DNA from: Paenalcaligenes hominis | GTDB taxonomy: Bacteria > Pseudomonadota > Gammaproteobacteria > Burkholderiales > Burkholderiaceae_B | Assembly (NCBI RefSeq): GCF_011927625.1 | Contig: NZ_JAATIZ010000002.1 | Span: 1-64,000, forward strand | Direction of reading: 5' to 3' | DNA: 64,000 nt | Part shown: piece by piece, positions 26,293-35,880 of the stretch | Layout: each line of letters starts with the position of its first letter | Numbering within the stretch: the first letter of the stretch is position 1 | Position numbers and translations under genes: made by a program | The notes under the pieces: model-generated | Told to the model about the DNA's origin: nothing | The model's database searches: none | The model's input: the letters and a program-made list of their open reading frames with translations, nothing else

Positions 26293-27741
26293 TTAAGCGC
26301 GACGCCATTGCGTCAAACCACCCGCTTTGTCCTCGAGCTCAATGCCCTCTGTGCGCAAGTGAGCGCGGATTTCATCGGCTCGGGCAAAGTTTTTATTTAC
26401 CTTGGCTTCATTACGCTCGAGCACTAACGCATCAATTTCCGTATCAGTCAGCGTGGAAGCCGCGGCTGATGCATCGCGTAAATAACGGGTTGAAGAGCGC
26501 AAATACACCTGAGGCTCATGCTGCAATAAACCTAAAACGCCGCCTAGCGCTTTTAATTCAGCACTGAGTTCTGCACATTTTTCTCTGTTGATCTGATTGG
26601 CTAGATCAAAGAGCACAGCGACGGCCCCCGCTGTATTGAAATCGTCATTCATTGCCTCGCGAAACTGTTGTGAAGCTTCGGAGTTCCAGTTAATACCGGC
26701 TTCGGCAACAGGCGGCACATTGGCAAGCGTCTGGTAGAGGCGATCTAAGGCCTGTTGCGCATCGTAAAGGTTGTCGGGGGCATAGTTTTGTGTGCTGCGA
26801 TAGTGATTGCGCACAATAAAAAAGCGCAACATCTCGGCCTCGCGTGGGTTGCTCGTATAGTGAGCCTGGTCGTCAGAAGCCTGCACAGAAAGCGTTTCGC
26901 GTATAGTGAAAAAATTGCCTAGCGATTTGGACATTTTATCGGAGTCCACCATAAGCGGACCGCAATGCATCCATACATTGGCCATTTGGCCACCAAAAGC
27001 GCCCTCAGACTGAGCAATTTCATTTTCGTGATGAGGGAATTTTAAATCGGGCCCGCCCCCATGGATATCTAAAGGCATACCCAATAAAGCGTGACTCATG
27101 GCTGAACACTCGATGTGCCAACCTGGACGCCCCATACCATAGGCAGACTGCCACTTGGACTCGGCTGGCTCGCTGTCTTTAGCGGCTTTCCACAGTACGA
27201 AATCTAATGGATCCCGTTTACCATCGGCCACAGCAACGCGTTCGCCGGCACGTAAGTCGTCTAAGGACTTGCCTGAGAGCTTGCCATAACCGGGGAACTG
27301 CCGCACTGCATAATTTACGTCCCCATCAGAGCCCTGATAGGCTAGGCCCTTGTCTTCGAGTAGCTTGATAATGCCCAACATATCGCCCACATGCTGCGTA
27401 GCACGTGGCTCGAAATCAGGTGACTGCACATTGAGGGCTTTTTCATCAGCGTGCATGGCATTAATATAAAACTCCGTTACCTCGTGCATGCGCTGATTGC
27501 GCTCGACCGCACGACGAATAATTTTATCGTCGATATCCGTTATATTACGCACATAACTGACCTGATAGCCCATGGTACGTAACCAGCGCTGAATCACGTC
27601 AAAGCTAACCAGCATACGAGCATGACCTAGATGGCAGAAGTCGTATACGGTCATTCCGCATACATACATACGGACTTTACCCGGCTCGACTGGCTTAAAA
27701 ATTTCTTTGGTACGTGACAGAGAACTATAAATACGCAACAT
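26293..27741 (-). CDS. cysS: Cysteinyl-tRNA synthetase
   Basis: This class I synthetase has 482 residues. The HIGH-type motif is in [12 protein letters not shown] after the zinc Cys of [10 protein letters not shown] second zinc site region is [18 protein letters not shown], with [11 protein letters not shown], and the KMSKS loop is [11 protein letters not shown]. It charges tRNA-Cys. It is the first gene of the minus-strand operon cysS-alkA-accA-tilS-lysC and faces a divergent promoter region shared with the TPR gene at 27867. Confidence 0.97.
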   Translation of the reverse strand: MLRIYSSLSRTKEIFKPVEPGKVRMYVCGMTVYDFCHLGHARMLVSFDVIQRWLRTMGYQVSYVRNITDIDDKIIRRAVERNQRMHEVTEFYINAMHADEKALNVQSPDFEPRATQHVGDMLGIIKLLEDKGLAYQGSDGDVNYAVRQFPGYGKLSGKSLDDLRAGERVAVADGKRDPLDFVLWKAAKDSEPAESKWQSAYGMGRPGWHIECSAMSHALLGMPLDIHGGGPDLKFPHHENEIAQSEGAFGGQMANVWMHCGPLMVDSDKMSKSLGNFFTIRETLSVQASDDQAHYTSNPREAEMLRFFIVRNHYRSTQNYAPDNLYDAQQALDRLYQTLANVPPVAEAGINWNSEASQQFREAMNDDFNTAGAVAVLFDLANQINREKCAELSAELKALGGVLGLLQHEPQVYLRSSTRYLRDASAAASTLTDTEIDALVLERNEAKVNKNFARADEIRAHLRTEGIELEDKAGGLTQWRRA

Positions 27742-27866
27742 AAAGGGTTATGGTCTATAAATAAAAGGCTAAAATAGGTGGCATTCAAGTATAGCAAGCC
27801 TACACAGCCACGTGTCGTCTTATATACTTTTACTTATGACTATTATTGATTCCAAGGGATTCACTC

Positions 27867-28502
27867 GTGCCTAAACGACTTCCTGTTTTTTACTCGTGGG
27901 TTGCTTACTTGGGTTGTATCGTATGGGCTGTAGCGCCCGCCCAAGCCCAAACCGAGTCACCTATTTTCCCCGAGGCCAACCCCGAGGTCCGAGGTTGGAA
28001 ACCACTGGTGCGCGCTTTAGATGCCCTGACCCCTAATATCGACACGTCGTTAGCTTTAACCCCAAAAGAGATTACCGATCGCATCGCGCTGCTCTTAGAT
28101 AACGGGCAAAATCAAGAGGCGCTGGATGCCATTGAAAAACGCTTAATACAACGTGAAAACCAAGCGGAAATTGGTGTTGATGTACAACTGCTATTTTTAC
28201 AGGGCCGGGCTTACTCGCAATTAGGCCAGCATCCTCAGGCTATCGAATCTTACAAGCAGCTCACCGTGTTTTATCCCGAGCTGCCCGAACCATGGAATAA
28301 CTTAGCCACTGAATACATGCGACTCGACCAATTGGATCTCGCTAAAGAAGCGCTTGATATGGCGCTGCTAGCCGACCCTAACTATGCACTGGCTTTGCAA
28401 AATCAAGGCGAGCTTCAACTGATGTTAGCGCATCGCTCATTTGAAAAAGCACAAAACACAGACCGTTCCAAAGACACGTATTATCTTTTGCCAACTAACT
28501 AA
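27867..28502 (+). CDS. Exported tetratricopeptide-repeat protein
   Basis: GTG 27867 is chosen because AAGGGA lies 8 bases upstream. The frame is open from TTG 27846, but that start lacks a ribosome site. The 211-residue product has a signal peptide ending at AVAPAQAQ (about residue 28) and then at least three TPR units. Examples are [38 protein letters not shown] and [22 protein letters not shown] proteins mediate protein contacts. In relatives a protein of this type lies between cysS and the cyclophilin genes. The partner is unknown, and the location is probably periplasmic. Confidence 0.8.
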   Translation: MPKRLPVFYSWVAYLGCIVWAVAPAQAQTESPIFPEANPEVRGWKPLVRALDALTPNIDTSLALTPKEITDRIALLLDNGQNQEALDAIEKRLIQRENQAEIGVDVQLLFLQGRAYSQLGQHPQAIESYKQLTVFYPELPEPWNNLATEYMRLDQLDLAKEALDMALLADPNYALALQNQGELQLMLAHRSFEKAQNTDRSKDTYYLLPTN

Positions 28503-28521
28503 AGACGGGAATTTCTTTACA

Positions 28522-29163
28522 ATGCTGCAATACTTCACTATAAATCATGTCTTGCGTTTACAACGTATGGCTATTTTTACGCTTGGGCTGGTACTAATGA
28601 CCGTATTATCCACAGCACAAGCCACAACTACAACCACACCAAAAGGGACTACTATGAGCACAAACCCAAAGGTTTTACTTAAGACGAACAAAGGCGACAT
28701 CACACTAGAGCTAGATGCTGAAAAAGCGCCTAAAACCACTGAAAACTTTCTAAATTATGTCAACAATGGATTTTATAATGGCACCATTTTCCACCGTGTC
28801 ATTAATAATTTCATGGTCCAGGGCGGTGGTTTTGAAGTGGGCATGAAGCAAAAAGAAACACAAAACCCAATTGAAAATGAAGCCAACAATGGTCTCAAAA
28901 ACGAGGTCTACACTGTTGCCATGGCACGCACCAACGATCCTCATTCAGCCACGGCTCAGTTCTTCATTAACGTTCAAAACAACGACTTTTTAAACCATAC
29001 CAACCCTACCCCTAATGGTTGGGGCTATGCGGTATTTGGTAAAGTTGTTGATGGCACCGATGTCGTCGATACCATCAAAGGCGTTAAAACAGGCAGCAAA
29101 GGCTTCCACCAAGACGTACCCGTTGAAGATGTCATCATCGAAAGCGCAACCGTACTTGAGTAA
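28522..29163 (+). CDS. ppiA: Peptidyl-prolyl cis-trans isomerase (cyclophilin), possible dual start
   Basis: From ATG 28522 the product is 213 residues with a hydrophobic segment ([13 protein letters not shown]) ending STAQA, a plausible signal peptide. An internal ATG at 28654 begins [16 protein letters not shown], matches the start of cytosolic PpiB proteins, and has its own good ribosome site (AAAGGGA). The cyclophilin core is complete, with [32 protein letters not shown] and [13 protein letters not shown]. It speeds prolyl isomerisation in protein folding. Whether it is periplasmic, cytosolic or both depends on which start is used. An ATG at 28567 is a further option. Confidence 0.9.
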   Translation: MLQYFTINHVLRLQRMAIFTLGLVLMTVLSTAQATTTTTPKGTTMSTNPKVLLKTNKGDITLELDAEKAPKTTENFLNYVNNGFYNGTIFHRVINNFMVQGGGFEVGMKQKETQNPIENEANNGLKNEVYTVAMARTNDPHSATAQFFINVQNNDFLNHTNPTPNGWGYAVFGKVVDGTDVVDTIKGVKTGSKGFHQDVPVEDVIIESATVLE

Positions 29164-29962
29164 ACTGCAACTGCACGGCAACGTTTGGTTAGCCGCAGAC
29201 ATGCACTTGGGGCCCAACAGCCCCAAAACGGCTCAAGCGTTTTATGAGTTTCTTCATAAAGCGCGACGCGAAGCCAGTGCGCTTATCCTGTGTGGTGATA
29301 TTTTTAACGCCTGGGTTGGCGCAGACCTTGCCATCGAGCCACCGTCTTGGTTGGCTCAGGCAATTCATCACTTTCGTCAGTTCAGTCAAGATACCCCTCT
29401 TTTTTTTATGCGTGGCAATCGAGACTTTTTGCTGGATGCTCGGTTTGCGCATTATGTAGGGGCACAGCTATTAAGTGATCAAATTATCCTTAAAACGGAT
29501 ATTCATCGCCTTATCCTCACGCACGGCGACGAACTCTGTACTGATGACCTCCGCTACCAGCGCTTTAGGCAACGGGTACGTAATAAACACCTACAGCATT
29601 GGTTTTTAAAATTACCCTTGCGGTGGCGCTTAGCCATTGCGGGTGGACTGCGCCAACGCAGTCACCAACAACAGCAGCAACTTGACTGGTCTATCAGTGA
29701 CATTAATGAACAAAGCGCCATTGAGCTTTTAGAACAGCATGGCCAATGGTTATTGATTCATGGTCATACACACAGGCCTTCTTTTCACCGCTTGCATCGA
29801 AACGAAGACTCAGACCTGACTCGCATCGTTTTACCGGATTGGGAGTTTGATCACAGTACCCCCACCCGCGCTGGCTGGATTGTGCTCGAGCAAAGTGGCA
29901 CAGTTGAAATGCATCGTCTGCACCACCCTACGCTGCGCTTAACGCTCAAGCCACCCCATTAA
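29156..29962 (+). CDS. lpxH: UDP-2,3-diacylglucosamine diphosphatase
   Basis: TTG 29156 gives 268 residues and overlaps the cyclophilin stop by 8 bases. The frame is open upstream, but that region codes for the cyclophilin. The metallophosphatase motifs are in order: [39 protein letters not shown] and IHGHTHRP. LpxH removes UMP from UDP-2,3-diacylglucosamine to give lipid X in lipid A synthesis at the inner membrane. Its 3' end overlaps the convergent prpB-like gene by 4 bases. The start codon is the least certain part. Confidence 0.92.
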   Translation: MSKLQLHGNVWLAADMHLGPNSPKTAQAFYEFLHKARREASALILCGDIFNAWVGADLAIEPPSWLAQAIHHFRQFSQDTPLFFMRGNRDFLLDARFAHYVGAQLLSDQIILKTDIHRLILTHGDELCTDDLRYQRFRQRVRNKHLQHWFLKLPLRWRLAIAGGLRQRSHQQQQQLDWSISDINEQSAIELLEQHGQWLLIHGHTHRPSFHRLHRNEDSDLTRIVLPDWEFDHSTPTRAGWIVLEQSGTVEMHRLHHPTLRLTLKPPH

Positions 29963-30882
29963 TCCAATACCTCTGGTACCACAGTACGCTGAATCGTACC
30001 GTCTAACGACTCGTAACCAAAGTAATTAATCAACTCGTACAGGTCAGCACGCGTTTGCATGTTTTTGACTTGGCCTGCCGCGGTGCCTGTTTGTTTTAAT
30101 TCCTCGTAAAACAACTGCATAGCTTTGGCGGCAATGCGCAAGCTGGAGACAGGCCAAATTGCCATGGCGTAACCCATTTGCTCGAATTGCTTGGCCGATG
30201 TTTGTGGTGTACGTCCAAATTCAGTCATATTGGCCAACAAAGGCACATCGATTGCCTGCGCAAATGCTTGGAACTGCGCAGCATCGGTTAATGCTTCGGG
30301 GAAGATTGCATCAGCCCCCGCTTCGACATATAAACGGGCACGCTCAATGGCCGCCTCAAGCCCTTCAGTCGCTACCGCGTCAGTACGCGCAATAATACGT
30401 AAATCGCGGCGGGCTCGTGCTGCTGCAGCAATTTTTAATGCCATTTCCTCGGCAGTAACCAGTTGCTTGCCGTTTAAATGACCACATTTTTTTGGAAGCA
30501 CTTGATCCTCTAACTGAACGGCAGCCACGCCTACGTCTTCTAGTTCTCGTACCAGACGCATCACATTAAGTGCTTCGCCAAATCCCGTGTCACCATCTAC
30601 TACTAGTGGCACACGCGCAGCACGTACAATGGCTCGGGCGCGATCCACTAACTCTTCCATCGTGATCAAGCCCAAATCGGGCAAGCCTAGCGAAGCCGTT
30701 AATGCCCCACCAGATAAATACAAAGCATCAAACCCCGCTTGACGTGCTAATAAGGCACCAATCGGGTCGTATGCGCCCGCAATCGATACAAACTCGTTAT
30801 TTGCCCATTTTTTTGCAAGCTGCGCCCCTAAGCCCGTAGGACTAGGCTGCTCTAGCCAAACGGCTACACGTTCATTGTGATC
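29959..30882 (-). CDS. prpB: Methylisocitrate lyase / PEP mutase superfamily lyase (PrpB-like)
   Basis: ATG 30882 (MDHNERVAVWLEQ) follows AGGAG by 7 bases, so the in-frame start at 30915 inside the regulator gene is discarded; the product is 307 residues. It has the family barrel with YLSGGALTASLGLPDLGL, the Mg site in VDGDTGFGEALN and the catalytic loop DQVLPKKCGHLNGK. The KKCGH motif is the lyase signature. It cleaves 2-methylisocitrate or a related 2,3-substituted malate. No prpC or prpD is nearby. The gene is coupled to a GntR regulator and lies opposite a tricarboxylate transporter, so its true substrate may be whatever that system imports. Confidence 0.86.
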   Translation of the reverse strand, partial: DHNERVAVWLEQPSPTGLGAQLAKKWANNEFVSIAGAYDPIGALLARQAGFDALYLSGGALTASLGLPDLGLITMEELVDRARAIVRAARVPLVVDGDTGFGEALNVMRLVRELEDVGVAAVQLEDQVLPKKCGHLNGKQLVTAEEMALKIAAAARARRDLRIIARTDAVATEGLEAAIERARLYVEAGADAIFPEALTDAAQFQAFAQAIDVPLLANMTEFGRTPQTSAKQFEQMGYAMAIWPVSSLRIAAKAMQLFYEELKQTGTAAGQVKNMQTRADLYELINYFGYESLDGTIQRTVVPEVLD

Positions 30883-30898
30883 CATTAAATTTCTCCTG

Positions 30899-31612
30899 TC
30901 AGTCGAGTAATCCATTCTCTTGATTACGTTTCTTTTGATTGAGTAGTTGCCCCTCTAGGGACAACCAACTGCATTGCAAGTGGCGTCTCATTAATAAACT
31001 AGCCAGCTCTGCGTCGCTTTCCTGGATGGCTTCAGCAATACGCTTATGTTCTTTTAAAGCGACCTGCCCGCGACCTTGTACATTTTTATGTTGACGACGT
31101 AACAGTACAAGTTGGGGATACAGTGTCTTAGTAAGGGCTTGGATAATGTATTCACTGCCACTCAAAAAGGCCACCAAACTATGAAAGTCACTATCGCGAT
31201 TTTTTACTACATACGCGCCATCTGGACTGGCCGCTACCAAAGAGGTGTGATCTGCTAAAAGTAAGCGTAACTGTTGCGCTCCCTCTGCTTGAATACGTTG
31301 GGCGGCTAAATAGGCCGCTTCTGCCTCTAAAGCGGTTCGGTACTCGTACAACGCCTTAGCCTCTGTCAGACTAATCACTCGTACACTGGCACCGCGATTG
31401 GGAGCAAAACTCACTAAACCCAAGCTAGCTAAATGACGTAATGCCTCGCGAACTGGGCCTCGGCTCACTTTAAATGAGTCGGCCAATACCGTTTCCACTA
31501 GCTTAGTGCCTGACTCCATTTGTCCTGAAGTAATGCGCTCATAGAGATTGTTAACAATCTGCGCCGAAGAGCTGCCGTGTTCTGGCTCTAGAGAATCGTA
31601 CTTTGTAAACAA
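30899..31612 (-). CDS. GntR-family transcriptional regulator, FCD type
   Basis: This 237-residue protein has a winged-helix domain (LADSFKVSRGPVREALRHL near residues 47-65, then GLVSFAPNRGASVRVI). An FCD effector domain starts EAKALYEYRTALEAEAAYLA. FCD regulators bind small organic acids and usually recognise TNGTNNNACNA-like palindromes. It is 16 bases upstream of the PrpB-like gene and divergent from the TctC receptor gene. It therefore probably controls both directions. Three candidate operators lie at 31545, 31664 and 31751. Confidence 0.9.
   Translation of the reverse strand: MFTKYDSLEPEHGSSSAQIVNNLYERITSGQMESGTKLVETVLADSFKVSRGPVREALRHLASLGLVSFAPNRGASVRVISLTEAKALYEYRTALEAEAAYLAAQRIQAEGAQQLRLLLADHTSLVAASPDGAYVVKNRDSDFHSLVAFLSGSEYIIQALTKTLYPQLVLLRRQHKNVQGRGQVALKEHKRIAEAIQESDAELASLLMRRHLQCSWLSLEGQLLNQKKRNQENGLLD
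31545..31560. promoter_or_regulatory. Perfect palindrome, candidate GntR operator inside the regulator gene
   Basis: AGATTGTTAACAATCT is a perfect 16-bp palindrome with the core TTGTTAACAA. It lies about 52 bases into the regulator coding region, where it encodes part of QIVNNL, so the coding role may explain part of it. The core matches the site at 31664. Confidence 0.45.
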
Positions 31613-31663
31613 TTTAACCCCTTTTCTTGGACAAATTCTAGTTTATGGCTGAAATATATCATT

Positions 31664-31679
31664 ATTGTTGACAAAATAA
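31664..31679. promoter_or_regulatory. Candidate GntR operator between the regulator and tctC genes
   Basis: TATTGTTGACAAAATA contains TTGTTGACAA, a TTGTNNACAA palindrome of the type bound by FCD regulators, and overlaps a TTGACA that could serve as a -35 box. A related half-perfect copy, AATGTTAACAATCT, lies at 31751-31764, 26 bases before the tctC start. Binding is inferred. Confidence 0.5.
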
Positions 31680-31789
31680 CCATAGCTATGGGTAAACCCT
31701 TATTGCCGACATACTGCTTCTACCTATCAAATAGGAGCTTAAAATACCAGAATGTTAACAATCTGGCACAACAAGTCTTAGGAGTACAT

Positions 31790-32788
31790 ATGTCACTATC
31801 AAAAATTAAATCTTGGGCTGCGGGGCTTTTGTTAGGCGCCTCCTTAATGGGTGTCACAGCAACCACAGCTCAGGCTGCCGACAACTGGCCTAATAAACAG
31901 CTCACCTTTGTGATTGCTCTTGGCCCGGGTGGCTCGGCCGACCGTACCGCCCGTTTGGTCGCACAGCGTATGCAAGAAGAGCTAGGGGTACCTATTCGCG
32001 CCATTAACCAACAAGGTGGTGGCGGTCACGTAGGGCATACTTATTTTATGAATATGCCTAAAGACGGCAGTTTTTTCCTTTTTACCTCGATTCACCCCTA
32101 CATCAGTAGCGCCATTTTAGGTAAAGACGCGTCGTATGAGTTAGATGATTTTGCTTTTATCAATGGCCAATGGACTGACTCCGATTTATTTGCATTAAAT
32201 GCCAAACTTCCTTTCCAAACCTTGGACGAGTTCATGGCGGCTGTCGCCAAAGAGCCCGGTAAATACCGCGTAAGCGTGGTACCAGGGTCTACTGGCCACA
32301 TTAACACCATCTTATTACTTGAAGCGTACGGTCTAAAGCCAGATGCAGTGAATATTGTGACGTATGAATCCGGTGGTGCAGCACGTACTGCTGCAGCGGG
32401 CGGTCAAGTTGATATGACCGTATTGGCTGCAGATGGCAGCATTTCCATTAAAGAGTTCATTCGCCCCTTGGCCGTAGCCTCCGAAGAGCGTCTAGAGGAA
32501 TGGGACACTCCTACTTTGAACGAAGTGCTTATTGCCCGTGGTGCCGAACCAGTGACGCCCTTGGTAGGCTCCATGCGCGGTCTGGCTGCTCACGCCGAGT
32601 TTAAAGAAAAGTACCCAGAGCGCTTTGAAAAATTCGCGGCGGCTTATGAGAAAGTATTGAGCGATCCCGATTTCAAGAAACAACTTAAAGATCAAATGAT
32701 CGGCTCAGATTGGCTAGGTCCAGACAAAACCACCGAGATCATTAAGCAAAACTACAAAATCCTAGAACGCTTCCAAGATCAAATTTAA
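31790..32788 (+). CDS. tctC: Tripartite tricarboxylate transporter substrate-binding protein (Bug/TctC family)
   Basis: ATG 31790 follows TAGGAG by 5-6 bases; the longer frame from 31688 is non-coding. The 332-residue product has a signal peptide (LLLGASLMGVTATTAQA) and then WPNKQLTFVIALGPGGSADRTARLVA, part of which is the Bug-family ligand loop. GSTGHINTILLLEAYG and VTYESGGAARTAAAGGQVD follow. Bug proteins are periplasmic receptors for carboxylates. It is the first gene of a tctC-tctB-tctA-abrB operon opposite a GntR regulator. A stable hairpin separates it from tctB. The ligand is not predictable from sequence. Confidence 0.93.
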   Translation: MSLSKIKSWAAGLLLGASLMGVTATTAQAADNWPNKQLTFVIALGPGGSADRTARLVAQRMQEELGVPIRAINQQGGGGHVGHTYFMNMPKDGSFFLFTSIHPYISSAILGKDASYELDDFAFINGQWTDSDLFALNAKLPFQTLDEFMAAVAKEPGKYRVSVVPGSTGHINTILLLEAYGLKPDAVNIVTYESGGAARTAAAGGQVDMTVLAADGSISIKEFIRPLAVASEERLEEWDTPTLNEVLIARGAEPVTPLVGSMRGLAAHAEFKEKYPERFEKFAAAYEKVLSDPDFKKQLKDQMIGSDWLGPDKTTEIIKQNYKILERFQDQI

Positions 32789-32801
32789 TTCGCTTCACAC
32801 A

Positions 32802-32824
32802 GCAAGACGGTATGACCGTCTTGC
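32802..32824 (+). other. Intercistronic stem-loop between tctC and tctB
   Basis: GCAAGACGGT and ACCGTCTTGC form a perfect 10-bp stem with a three-base loop. There is no T-run. Such structures after a binding-protein gene often protect the upstream message or reduce read-through, giving more receptor than permease. Confidence 0.75.
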
Positions 32825-32853
32825 ACAGTTTAATTACTAGGAAATAACACGTC

Positions 32854-33300
32854 ATGCGACGTCTATCTACCAGTCATCTTATTTTTTTAGTTTTAATTAG
32901 CGGCACCGCGCTGTATCTCAACTGGAGCGCAATCAATGCATCTCCTACGCTATTTAACCTAATTATTATGGTGCCTAGCGGCATTCTTATTTTGGCATTA
33001 GCGGCTTTTATTTTTATCAAAAGCTCCGATCAAACCACGGACGATGAAAATCAAAAAAAATCACAACACCGCGCTCTGGTAGGTGACTTGGCATTGTTAG
33101 GGTTATTTGCCGTTTTCTGCCTCAGCTTGACCACCATCGGTTTTGATGTGGCGACGTTTTTGTTTGTTTGGTTTGGCATTATGTTGGGCGGCGAGAAAAA
33201 CTGGATCGTTCCCCCGCTCTTCTCAGCGGTATTTACCTTAGCGTTAATTAAAGGTTTTGGCGCTTTGTTTCCTTTTCCTATGCCTCTGTTGGTGTTCTAA
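32854..33300 (+). CDS. tctB: Tripartite tricarboxylate transporter small membrane subunit (TctB family)
   Basis: This 148-residue protein has four hydrophobic segments (about residues 5-22, 33-52, 76-95 and 110-140) separated by a charged Lys/Gln-rich loop, the layout of TctB proteins. These subunits assist the large TctA permease in the inner membrane. Sequence is poorly conserved, so identity rests mainly on size, topology and position directly before tctA, whose ATG follows immediately after the stop. Confidence 0.85.
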   Translation: MRRLSTSHLIFLVLISGTALYLNWSAINASPTLFNLIIMVPSGILILALAAFIFIKSSDQTTDDENQKKSQHRALVGDLALLGLFAVFCLSLTTIGFDVATFLFVWFGIMLGGEKNWIVPPLFSAVFTLALIKGFGALFPFPMPLLVF

Positions 33301-34812
33301 ATGATTGATACTTTCGCTTTTTCTCAAGCCATCAATCTTCTTTTTTCCGATTTGTCTCCTTGGTTATACGTCATTCCAGGGTTAATGATCGGTCTGATTT
33401 TTGGTGCAGTGCCAGGTTTGCAAATTTCCATGGCAATGGCAGTATTTTTGCCCATCACTTGGATGATGGATTTTTTACAAGCCATGCTGTTTTTAACGGC
33501 CATTTTTACCGGTGGGGCATATGGGGGTGGCGTAACCGCTATTCTCATGAACATACCAGGCTCTTCGTCTAGTGTGGCGACCGCCTTTGATGGGTATCCG
33601 ATGGCCCAAAAAGGCAAACACAATGAAGCGCTAGGTCTAGGGCTAGGGGCTTCAGTGGTCGGTACATTTATTGGCTATCTTTTATTATTACTATTGATTC
33701 AACCCTTAGCGGGCATGGTGTTGCGCTTAGGGCCGCTAGAAATGGTAATGATTGTCCTTTGGGGTTTGGCCTTAATTGCTACGCTGAATGACAGCACCGT
33801 CGCCAAAGGCTTACTCGCTGGGGTGCTTGGCCTGCTCTTAAGCCAAGTGGGTATGTCGTCTACCGGGGTTATGCGCACCACTATTGGTAACCCTTATTTA
33901 ATAGACGGGATAGCGGTAGTACCGGCCATGATTGGCTTATTTGCGGCATCAGAACTATTACGTATTCGCAGCAATGCCTTCCTAGTCCAAGAGGAAGCCT
34001 CACGCAAAATCTCCTTTAAGAAAATTCTTTCAGGCTTTTTCGAAGTATTCAAACACCCAAAAATTTTACTTAAAGGCAGTTTTATCGGCGCACTGATTGG
34101 CGCTGTACCCGGAGTGGGATCATCGGTGGCTAACTTGGTGGCCTATGGGGAAATCCGTCGTAATGCTAAAAACCAAGACGAGTTTGGTAAAGGTGCACCC
34201 GAAGGCCTAATTGCAGCCGAATCCTCAAACTCCAGCTCTGAGGGCGGCTCAATGACGGCACTCTTGGCTTTGGGTATCCCCGGCGGTGCGGCTACAGCGG
34301 TTTTATTAGCGGCTTTTTCTTTCCACAACTTGGTTGGGGGCCCGGCGTTTATCCGAGACCAACGCGACCTTGTGTACTCCATTATTATCGGTAACTTTGG
34401 TCAAGTTATTTTGCTGGCCTTTGTTGCGCTCATGATCCTACCGATTTTAGGTTTGGTAGTGCGTATTCCTCTTACCTACTTAGTGCCCTCGGTGCTTGCT
34501 TTATGCGCCTGGGGTGGGTTTGGTATTACGGGTACGGTAGCAGGCCCCATGACGGTAATGGTGTTTGCTGGTTTAGGTTGGTTAATGCGTCGTCATGCCT
34601 ACCCCGTGGCTGCGACGGTCATTGGTTTGCTTTTAGGAAAAATGGCAGAGGGAGAAATGGTACGTACCTTGCAGATTTCAGCTGGAAACCCGCTGACCTA
34701 TTTTGCAGAGCGGCCAATTGCGATTGTTTTACTCGTTCTGTTCATCTTATCTGCTATTGTTATGCCGATCCTACGCAAACAAAAAGAAAAGAAAACCCAA
34801 GCTCCCGTCTAA
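33301..34812 (+). CDS. tctA: Tripartite tricarboxylate transporter large permease subunit
   Basis: This 503-residue protein has about 12 membrane segments. TctA signatures are present: GLIFGAVPGLQISMAMAVF, FTGGAYGGGVTAILMNIPGS, SVATAFDGYPMAQKG and, in the second half, GAVPGVGSSVANLVAYGE and LALGIPGGAATAVLL. The internal repeat of PG-rich loops is characteristic. It moves the carboxylate delivered by TctC, probably with protons or sodium. It follows tctB without a gap and is 12 bases ahead of the AbrB-family gene. Confidence 0.95.
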   Translation: MIDTFAFSQAINLLFSDLSPWLYVIPGLMIGLIFGAVPGLQISMAMAVFLPITWMMDFLQAMLFLTAIFTGGAYGGGVTAILMNIPGSSSSVATAFDGYPMAQKGKHNEALGLGLGASVVGTFIGYLLLLLLIQPLAGMVLRLGPLEMVMIVLWGLALIATLNDSTVAKGLLAGVLGLLLSQVGMSSTGVMRTTIGNPYLIDGIAVVPAMIGLFAASELLRIRSNAFLVQEEASRKISFKKILSGFFEVFKHPKILLKGSFIGALIGAVPGVGSSVANLVAYGEIRRNAKNQDEFGKGAPEGLIAAESSNSSSEGGSMTALLALGIPGGAATAVLLAAFSFHNLVGGPAFIRDQRDLVYSIIIGNFGQVILLAFVALMILPILGLVVRIPLTYLVPSVLALCAWGGFGITGTVAGPMTVMVFAGLGWLMRRHAYPVAATVIGLLLGKMAEGEMVRTLQISAGNPLTYFAERPIAIVLLVLFILSAIVMPILRKQKEKKTQAPV

Positions 34813-34824
34813 ACGGTATTTTTC

Positions 34825-35880
34825 ATGTCCCCATTTACCCCTTATTGGAAAGGTCTGCTCGCTCTTACTATAGGAGCGAGTGGCGCCTTCATTTTTATTT
34901 ATCTTGGCATGTCCTTGCCTTGGGTGTTAGGTAGCATGAGCGCATGCGCGATCGTGTCATTGTGTGGTTATCAACTCAAGGTTCCGTCTTTATGGCGGTC
35001 GGGCGCTTTGGCTACTATCGGGACAATCTTAGGGGGCAGCTTTGATGTAGATACCGTGCATGCTTTACCTAGCTGGAGCATAAGCATTGGCTTTATGTTG
35101 CTGATGACGGTGTGTTATTTGCTGGTCAGCTATCAGATCTTATCCCGTTGGTCGAATATGAGCCGTTTAACCGCTATGTTCTCAGCGGTGCCGGGTGGCT
35201 TAGCTATTGTTAGCGCTATTTCTGAAATGTATAACGCCGATACGCGACGTATTGCTCTCAGTCATTCCGCACGCTTAGTGGCGTTATTAATTTTAGTACC
35301 TATTATTCTTAAATTTATTGGGCAACACGCGATTCCCAAAAGCACCTTGCCTAGTTTCAGCATTGCGATAGATAGCGAGTCCTTAGTGGGCTATGGGGTT
35401 CTAAGCCTGTGTGCTGTGGCTGGGTTAGTTCTAGCGCACCTATGTCGCTTCCCCACCGGCGTGTTGCTGTTTCCTATTATTTTATCTGCCACAGCTCACG
35501 CCTCGGGTCTTATTACTACTCAAGTGCCCTTAGTGATTGCCTCTATAGCGCAGACTATTTTAGGCACCTCGATAGGAATTCGCTTCGTGGGTTATCGATG
35601 GCGTGATATTTTTTATGACGGGTGGCTTTCTATCGTCATAGGGGTATTGCTTGCTCTGTTAGCCATGAGCGCCGCGCTACTTTTGAGCTATGTGTTTGGC
35701 TTGGATTTCGCGCCGTTATTATTGGTTTTTTTACCAGGTGGGGCGCCCGAGGTCGGTGTGATGGCATTAGCATTAGATATTGATCCGGCGATGGTGGCTA
35801 GTCACCATATGCTGCGTTTATTGGCTTTAGTAGGCGGCATCAGCTGGGTACTGAGCCGCTACCTTCCTGCTAAGCCTTAG
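34825..35880 (+). CDS. AbrB-family membrane protein
   Basis: This 351-residue protein has about 10 hydrophobic segments arranged as two repeats (first repeat from LALTIGASGAFIFIYLG, second from GYGVLSLCAVAGLVLAHL). It carries the typical FSAVPGGLAIVSAISE and VFLPGGAPEVGVMALAL loops. The family, once misnamed ammonia monooxygenase, comprises transport-like proteins of unclear substrate. Co-transcription with a tricarboxylate transporter suggests handling of the same compound or its product. It ends 4 bases inside the convergent uppP gene. No strong ribosome site precedes the ATG. Confidence 0.85.
   Translation: MSPFTPYWKGLLALTIGASGAFIFIYLGMSLPWVLGSMSACAIVSLCGYQLKVPSLWRSGALATIGTILGGSFDVDTVHALPSWSISIGFMLLMTVCYLLVSYQILSRWSNMSRLTAMFSAVPGGLAIVSAISEMYNADTRRIALSHSARLVALLILVPIILKFIGQHAIPKSTLPSFSIAIDSESLVGYGVLSLCAVAGLVLAHLCRFPTGVLLFPIILSATAHASGLITTQVPLVIASIAQTILGTSIGIRFVGYRWRDIFYDGWLSIVIGVLLALLAMSAALLLSYVFGLDFAPLLLVFLPGGAPEVGVMALALDIDPAMVASHHMLRLLALVGGISWVLSRYLPAKP

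Noticed and set aside
27846-27866. TTG start for the TPR protein
   Set aside because: The GTG at 27867 has a well-spaced AAGGGA and gives a normal signal peptide.
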